DNA from: Chloroflexi bacterium RBG_16_60_22
Lineage (GTDB): Bacteria > Chloroflexota > Dehalococcoidia > Dehalococcoidales > RBG-16-60-22
Reading direction: 5' to 3'
Assembly (NCBI GenBank): GCA_001796935.1
Contig: MGNX01000036.1
Coordinates: 7,342-16,654, forward strand
DNA: 9,313 nt
The notes under the pieces were generated by a model. The model was not told where the DNA came from. It worked only from the letters and a program-made list of their open reading frames with translations, and did no database searches. Shown piece after piece: positions 5,639-9,313 of this stretch; the first letter of the stretch is position 1, and every line of letters starts with the position of its first letter. Both the position numbers and the translations under genes were made by a program.

Positions 5639-6322
5639 GTGCAACTCCCGGTCTATAACCTCGCCGGAGAGGTAGTCCGGCAGATTGAAGTGAGCGACCT
5701 CGTGTTCGGCGTGCCGTTCAACGAGAGCGTGGTGCACCAGGTGATGGTGGGCCTGCGGGCCAACGCACGCCAGGGGACCAACTCGACGAAGACCCGCGGC
5801 ACCGTCCACGGCAGCACCCGCAAGCTTTACCGGCAGAAGGGCACCGGGAACGCCCGCGCCGGCAGCAAGAAATCGCCGCTGCGCCGCGGCGGGGGTATCA
5901 CCTTCGGGCCGCACCCCCGGGACTACCGCCAGGACACGCCGCGCAAGATGCGCCGCCTGGCCCTGAGATGCGTCCTTTCCGCCAAGGCCGGGGGCGGTGA
6001 GCTCAAGGTGCTGGAAGCAATCGATTTTCCCGAGCCCAAGACGAAGAAAATGGCCGAGGCCCTGGCCGCCCTCGGGGTAGCCGCTTCGGCCCTCATCGTT
6101 ACCCCGGAGCCACAGGAAAACGTCATCCTGTCCGCCCGCAACCTGCCTAAAATCAAGACCCTGCCCGCCCACGTCCTCAACGTGCTGGACGTCCTTAACT
6201 ACCAGACGCTGCTGATGACCGAGGCGGCGGTGCGCCTGGCGGAGAAACTCTGGGGCAACGGACTGAAGCAAGGGGGAGACAATGCATCTGTACGAGGTGC
6301 TGCGCCGGCCGCTGATAACTGA
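5639..6322 (+). CDS. rplD: 50S ribosomal protein L4, with C-terminal extension
   Basis: L4 binds 23S rRNA domain I, with a long loop lining the exit tunnel; in E. coli it is also the S10 operon autoregulator. The 227-residue protein shows MQLPVYNLAGE, NARQGTNSTKTRGTVHGS (42-59) and the tunnel-loop signature QKGTGNARAGSKKSPLRRGG (66-85). FGPHPRDY and the C-terminal block HVLNVLDVLNYQTLLMTEAAV (178-198, split here for length: HVLNVLDVLNY then QTLLMTEAAV) follow. About 20 residues beyond the usual end (after about residue 205) are extra and low in complexity (ASVRGAAPAADN); they are encoded in the 41-base overlap with rplW and just before it. The start is GTG immediately after the rplC TAA, with AGGGGGA about 9 bases upstream inside rplC, implying coupling. 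No S10-type L4-binding leader was recognised. Confidence 0.97.
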   Translation: MQLPVYNLAGEVVRQIEVSDLVFGVPFNESVVHQVMVGLRANARQGTNSTKTRGTVHGSTRKLYRQKGTGNARAGSKKSPLRRGGGITFGPHPRDYRQDTPRKMRRLALRCVLSAKAGGGELKVLEAIDFPEPKTKKMAEALAALGVAASALIVTPEPQENVILSARNLPKIKTLPAHVLNVLDVLNYQTLLMTEAAVRLAEKLWGNGLKQGGDNASVRGAAPAADN

Positions 6323-6566
6323 AAAAAGCACGGTGCTGCAAGCCCAGGGCAAGTACGCCTTTGAGATTGCCGACGCCGCCAACAAGCCCGTGGTCAAGGA
6401 GGCGGTGGAGAAGGCATTCAAGGTGAAGGTGACCGGGGTCAACGTGGTCACCATGCGGGGCAAGATGCGCCGGGTGGGGCGGCAAATGGTGATGACGCGC
6501 CCATGGAAAAAAGCTATTGTTACCCTCCAGCCGGGGGACAAGATAGAGTTCTTTGAAGGTGTTTAG
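6282..6566 (+). CDS. rplW: 50S ribosomal protein L23
   Basis: L23 lies at the mouth of the peptide exit tunnel and is the docking site for trigger factor and signal recognition particle. The 94-residue protein is of normal length. It begins MHLYEVLRRPLITEKST; E14 corresponds to the E. coli Glu18 contacted by trigger factor. Next come ANKPVVKEAVEKAFKVKVTGVN and the signature RPWKKAIVTLQPGDKIEFF (73-91). The ATG at 6282 has GGGGGA about 4 bases upstream. It lies 41 bases inside the end of rplD in another frame. The rplB start is 18 bases downstream. Confidence 0.97.
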   Translation: MHLYEVLRRPLITEKSTVLQAQGKYAFEIADAANKPVVKEAVEKAFKVKVTGVNVVTMRGKMRRVGRQMVMTRPWKKAIVTLQPGDKIEFFEGV

Positions 6567-6584
6567 ATTGAAGGGGGAAGCTGA

Positions 6585-7412
6585 GTGGCACTAAAGATAT
6601 ATCGACCGACCTCTCCGGGCCGGCGCGGCATGAGCGGCTATACCTTCGACGAGATTACCAAGGACAAGCCGGAGAAAGCGCTGGTCAGGCCCCTTAAGAA
6701 ACAGGCGGGTCGTAATTTCCGCGGCAAAATCACGGTGCGCCACCGCGGCGGCGGCGCCAAGCGGCAGTTGCGCATCATCGACTTCAAGAGGGACAAGATT
6801 GACGTTCCCGGCCGGGTGGCCGCCATCGAGTACGACCCCAACCGCTCGGCGCGGCTGGCGCTCATCTTCTACGCCGACGGGGACAAACGCTATATCCTGG
6901 CCCCGGTGGGCCTGAACGTGGACGATACGGTGGTGTCCGGCGGCAATGCGGAAATCAGGCCGGGGAATACCCTGCCGTTAAAAGCCATGCCTTCCGGCAC
7001 GATAATACATAATATAGAGATGATGCCGGGCAGGGGGGGCCAGATGGTGCGCAGCGCCGGGGCCTCCGCCCAGCTGATGGCCAAGGAAGGCGAGCACGTG
7101 CTCCTGCGGCTGCCCTCCGGCGAGCTCCGCCGCGTCCGCTCCAACTGCACGGCGACCGTCGGGCAGATAGGCAACGTAGAGCACCAGAATATCAGCCTGG
7201 GCAAGGCGGGGCGGAAGCGCCACATGGGGTGGCGGCCCACGGTGAGGGGCTCGGCCATGACCCCACGCGACCACCCCCACGGCGGTGGCGAGGGACGCTC
7301 GCCCATAGGCATGCCCGGCCCGAAGACGCCCTGGGGCAAACCGGCCCTGGGGTATAAGACGCGCAAATCCAAGGTTTCCGACCGGATGATTGTGAAGCGG
7401 AGAGGGAAATAG
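6585..7412 (+). CDS. rplB: 50S ribosomal protein L2
   Basis: L2 is one of the most conserved 50S proteins, needed for subunit joining and peptidyl transferase activity. The 275 residues are the standard length. Seen are IYRPTSPGRRGMSG (5-18), RGKITVRHRGGGAKR (46-60), the SH3-like middle with MMPGRGGQMVRSAGASAQLM (146-165) and the C-terminal RKRHMGWRPTVRGSAMTPRDHPHGGGEG. H230 in DHPHGGGEG is the equivalent of the functionally important E. coli His229. Just before it the sequence reads AMTP where AMNP is nearly universal, so T226 replaces a conserved Asn. The start codon is GTG, with AAGGGGGA about 7 bases ahead; no ATG offers the conserved N-terminus. rpsS follows after 17 bases. Confidence 0.98.
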   Translation: MALKIYRPTSPGRRGMSGYTFDEITKDKPEKALVRPLKKQAGRNFRGKITVRHRGGGAKRQLRIIDFKRDKIDVPGRVAAIEYDPNRSARLALIFYADGDKRYILAPVGLNVDDTVVSGGNAEIRPGNTLPLKAMPSGTIIHNIEMMPGRGGQMVRSAGASAQLMAKEGEHVLLRLPSGELRRVRSNCTATVGQIGNVEHQNISLGKAGRKRHMGWRPTVRGSAMTPRDHPHGGGEGRSPIGMPGPKTPWGKPALGYKTRKSKVSDRMIVKRRGK

Positions 7413-7429
7413 GCGGATAGCGAGGTACT

Positions 7430-7723
7430 ATGTCAAGGTCAACGAAAAAAGGACCGGCGATTAACGAAAAGCTGATGAAGAAGGTGGATGCCGCGATACG
7501 CTCCAGCAAGAAAACGGTCATCAAAACCTGGGCGAGGTCTTCCACCATCATGCCACAGATGGTCGGGCTGACCATCGGCGTCCACGACGGCCGGAGACAT
7601 GTGCCCATCTACGTCAACGAGAACATGGTCGGCCACAAGCTGGGCGAGTTCGCCGCCACGCGGACCTTCCGCGGCCACGTCGGCCGGTCGGAGAAGGTCA
7701 CCACGGTGAAGAGGAATCCATAA
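7430..7723 (+). CDS. rpsS: 30S ribosomal protein S19
   Basis: S19 forms a complex with S13 in the 30S head, near the A-site tRNA and the intersubunit bridges. The 97-residue protein begins MSRSTKKGPAINEKLMKKV and has the signature VGHKLGEFAATRTFRGHVG (67-85). Two departures from the family are visible: A10 in KGPA, where Phe is usual (KGPF), and AATRTF, where [AS]PTRTF is usual (Ala for Pro). The rest is typical, including KTWARSSTIMPQMVG. The ATG at 7430 is preceded by GAGGT with a very short spacer, and the start is fixed by the conserved N-terminus. It is followed by a 33-base gap before rplV. Confidence 0.97.
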   Translation: MSRSTKKGPAINEKLMKKVDAAIRSSKKTVIKTWARSSTIMPQMVGLTIGVHDGRRHVPIYVNENMVGHKLGEFAATRTFRGHVGRSEKVTTVKRNP

Positions 7724-7756
7724 AGCGAAAGATTACCGTTAAGGGTGTAAGATAAA

Positions 7757-8095
7757 GTGGAAGTTAGAGCCGTAGCCAAGAATACCGGGATACCCGCCAG
7801 CAAGGTACGCCCGCTGGTGGACATGGTGCGCGGGAAGCGCGTCGAAGAGGCGCTGACGCTGCTCCGGTTTACGCCGACGCCCAAGGCCAAGCTCCTCGCC
7901 AAGGTGGTGAAATCGGCAGCGGCCAGCGCGGAAAACAATTTCCAGATGGACCCCGCCGACCTTAAAATCGTCCGCATCTTCGCCGACGAGGCGCGCAGCA
8001 TGCGCCGGTTCCGGCCGCGGTCGCGGGGGCGGGTAAGCCCGATCCGGAAGCGTTCCAGCCATATTACGGTTATCGTGGCTGAGCAGGAGGGTTAA
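7757..8095 (+). CDS. rplV: 50S ribosomal protein L22
   Basis: L22 contacts all 23S rRNA domains, and its extended beta-hairpin lines the exit tunnel constriction next to L4, a site where macrolide-resistance changes arise. The 112 residues are normal length: VRAVAKNTGIPASKVRPLVDMVRGK (3-27, allowing for the split at PAS), AEALTLL-type helix EEALTLLRF, then ENNFQMDPADL (59-69) and the hairpin RFRPRSRGRVSPIRKRSSH (84-102). The C-terminus ITVIVAEQEG is short. Start is GTG at 7757; an in-frame TAA at 7748 excludes any earlier start. The only ribosome binding candidate, AAGGGT at 7741, is about 10 bases away, so initiation looks weak on paper. The stop abuts the rpsC start. Confidence 0.97.
   Translation: MEVRAVAKNTGIPASKVRPLVDMVRGKRVEEALTLLRFTPTPKAKLLAKVVKSAAASAENNFQMDPADLKIVRIFADEARSMRRFRPRSRGRVSPIRKRSSHITVIVAEQEG
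8085..8092 (+). promoter_or_regulatory. Strong ribosome binding site for TTG-started rpsC
   Basis: AGGAGGGT contains the full GGAGG core, 5 bases before the TTG at 8096, and lies within the last codons of rplV. It settles the unusual TTG start of rpsC, since the conserved GHKVHPIGFR begins directly after it. Confidence 0.75.
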
Positions 8096-9175
8096 TTGGG
8101 TCATAAAGTTCACCCGATAGGTTTCAGGCTCGGTTTCATCAAGGACTGGCAGTCCAAGTGGTACAGCGACGCCCATTACGCCGAGTTCGTGCAGGAAGAT
8201 AGCCGGCTGCGCGAGGAGATAAAAAGAAAGTACCCTGAAGCGGCCATATCCCTGATAGAGATTGACCGCCAGGCCAAGGACGTTACTATCACGCTGCACA
8301 CCGCCCGCCCCGGCATCGTCATCGGGCGGGGCGGCCAGCGCGTCGATGAAATGAGGCAGCACCTGGAGGGGCTCGTCGGCAAGAGAATCCGGTTGAACAT
8401 CCAGGAGATACGCCAGCCGGAGCTTGACGCCTACCTGGTGGCCCGTTCCGTGGCGGAGCAAATCGAGCGCCGTGTGGCCTACCGGAGGGCCATCAAGCAG
8501 GCCATCTTCCGCACCGTCCAGGCCGGGGCGAAGGGAATCAAGATAAGCGCCGCCGGCCGGATCGGCAACACCGAGATTGCCCGCCGCCAGACATCGCACC
8601 AGGGGCAGGTACCCCTGCATACGCTGCGGGCGGACATCGATTACGGTTTCACCGAGGCGCACACGACACTGGGGAGTATCGGCGTGAAGGTCTGGATATA
8701 TAAAGGGCAGGTCCTGCCCGAAATCCGGGTGACGGAGGTCGAGGAGAAACCGGCCGAGGCGGCACCGGCCGAGGCGGTTACCGAAGAATCCGCCGCCCCC
8801 GAGGCCGCAGCGTTCGAACCGGTCATCAAAGAAACCCCCGCCGCCGAGGCGGAAGAGAAACCGGCCGCCGTTAAGGAGAAACCAGCCGCCGCCAGGGAGA
8901 AACCGGCCGCGACGGTTAAAGAAAAACCGGCGACCGCCACCAAAGAAAAGCCTGCGGCCGCCGCTAAGGAAAAACCGGCCGTGACGGCCAAGCCGGCGGC
9001 CAAGAAAGAGCCGGAGAAGAAACCGGCCAGGGCCGCCGTTGCCAAGGCGGTCGAGGAGGAAAAACCCGCCCCGAAACAGCGCAAGAAGGCAGCCGGCGGG
9101 ACCGAAGCCAGGGCCGGGTTATCAGCGGTAACGGAAGCGGAAGAGAAGGAAGAGAAAAAGGATGCAGCAGCCTAA
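8096..9175 (+). CDS. rpsC: 30S ribosomal protein S3 with long EKPA-repeat C-terminal tail
   Basis: S3 forms part of the mRNA entry tunnel and its helicase activity. Residues 1-208 are a complete S3: GHKVHPIGFRLG at the start and a KH domain with VIGRGG (75-80). R130, R131 and K134 correspond to the E. coli helicase residues R131, R132 and K135. QVPLHTLRADIDYG (171-184) and GSIGVKVWIYKGQVLP (193-208) close the core. A further 150 or so residues, rich in Ala, Glu, Lys and Pro, follow with no predicted fold. They include six EKPA units at 254, 261, 268, 276, 284 and 292, so the total is 359 residues against 233 in E. coli. Start is TTG immediately after the rplV TAA, with a perfect ribosome binding site. 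The last 14 bases overlap rplP. Confidence 0.96.
   Translation: MGHKVHPIGFRLGFIKDWQSKWYSDAHYAEFVQEDSRLREEIKRKYPEAAISLIEIDRQAKDVTITLHTARPGIVIGRGGQRVDEMRQHLEGLVGKRIRLNIQEIRQPELDAYLVARSVAEQIERRVAYRRAIKQAIFRTVQAGAKGIKISAAGRIGNTEIARRQTSHQGQVPLHTLRADIDYGFTEAHTTLGSIGVKVWIYKGQVLPEIRVTEVEEKPAEAAPAEAVTEESAAPEAAAFEPVIKETPAAEAEEKPAAVKEKPAAAREKPAATVKEKPATATKEKPAAAAKEKPAVTAKPAAKKEPEKKPARAAVAKAVEEEKPAPKQRKKAAGGTEARAGLSAVTEAEEKEEKKDAAA
8852..8989 (+). repeat. In-frame EKPA-type repeats encoding the S3 tail
   Basis: Six imperfect 21-24 base units encode [KRE]-E-K-P-A-x-x-(x), at residues 253-298 of S3, with first units spaced by 7 residues and later ones by 8. Each contains a purine-rich GAGAAACC or GAAAAACC-like core. 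Related single copies (EEKPAE near residue 216 and EEKPAP near 321) flank the array. Codon changes between units suggest an old, diverged duplication rather than a recent expansion. Confidence 0.7.
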
Positions 9176-9313
9176 ACGCGTCAAATATCGTAAGGCGCAC
9201 CGGGGACGCCGCCGTGGCCAGGCCCAGGCCGGTAATACCATCGGCTTCGGCGACTACGGCCTGCAGGCACTGGAATCAGCCTGGCTGACCAGCGCCCAGA
9301 TTGAGGCGGCCAG
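9162..9313 (+). CDS. rplP: 50S ribosomal protein L16 (N-terminal part, runs off right edge)
   Basis: L16 sits near the A-site finger of the 50S subunit and is needed for peptidyl transferase activity and late assembly. Fifty codons plus two bases are present: MQQPKRVKYRKAHRGRRRG, then NTIGFGDYGLQALESAWLTS and AQIEAA. These match the family's PKR-x-KYRK-x-HRGR and FG-[ED]-YGLQAL signatures closely. The ATG at 9162 overlaps the rpsC stop by 14 bases; purine-rich AAGGAAGAG lies upstream within the S3 tail coding sequence. The position right after rpsC is the normal S10-operon order. The C-terminal two thirds lie outside the window. Confidence 0.93.
   Translation, partial: MQQPKRVKYRKAHRGRRRGQAQAGNTIGFGDYGLQALESAWLTSAQIEAA

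Noticed and set aside
8641..9084. A 147-codon repetitive AAGFSL-type frame on the - strand
   Set aside because: Its repeats are only the reverse complement of the S3 tail repeats.

Overview
The window is an ordinary, high-GC (about 60% by eye) bacterial chromosome segment. It holds the start of a fused str-S10 ribosomal protein operon on the + strand and, divergent from it, the head of a shikimate-pathway operon on the - strand. Three traits fit Chloroflexota, perhaps a Dehalococcoidia-like lineage: fusA runs straight into rpsJ with no tuf between them; S12 is the long form; and rpsJ and rplC are separated by a palindromic repeat of the GTCATTsCGAG...CTCGCAATGAC type that I recall from such genomes. 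This assignment is inference; I could run no database search.

Layout. 1-1245 (- strand): aroB (3-dehydroquinate synthase) followed, with a 14-base overlap, by the first 56 codons of aroD (type I 3-dehydroquinate dehydratase), which runs off the left edge. 1246-1526: the only long gene-free stretch. It holds a good sigma-70 type promoter facing rpsL (TTGACA at 1367), a small palindrome over its -35 box, a structured leader of about 125 bases with a strong hairpin just before the rpsL ribosome binding site, and weak promoter-like sequence for aroB on the other strand. 1527-9313 (+ strand): rpsL, rpsG, fusA, rpsJ, [palindromic repeat], rplC, rplD, rplW, rplB, rpsS, rplV, rpsC and the 5' part of rplP. 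All lie on one strand with gaps of 0-33 bases or overlaps, apart from the 108-base rpsJ-rplC gap and the 62-base rpsG-fusA gap.

How it works together. The + strand genes very probably form one transcription unit supplying 30S proteins (S12, S7, S10, S19, S3), 50S proteins (L3, L4, L23, L2, L22, L16) and the translocase EF-G. Several junctions look translationally coupled: fusA/rpsJ share 8 bases, rplC/rplD and rplV/rpsC abut with no gap, rplD/rplW share 41 bases and rpsC/rplP share 14. The - strand pair makes consecutive steps of chorismate synthesis (DAHP to dehydroquinate to dehydroshikimate).

No new defence, mobile or metabolic system is visible. The points that reward a second look are the palindromic repeat inside the S10 operon, the roughly 150-residue EKPA-repeat tail on ribosomal protein S3, the structured rpsL leader, and the L4 C-terminal extension that overlaps rplW.
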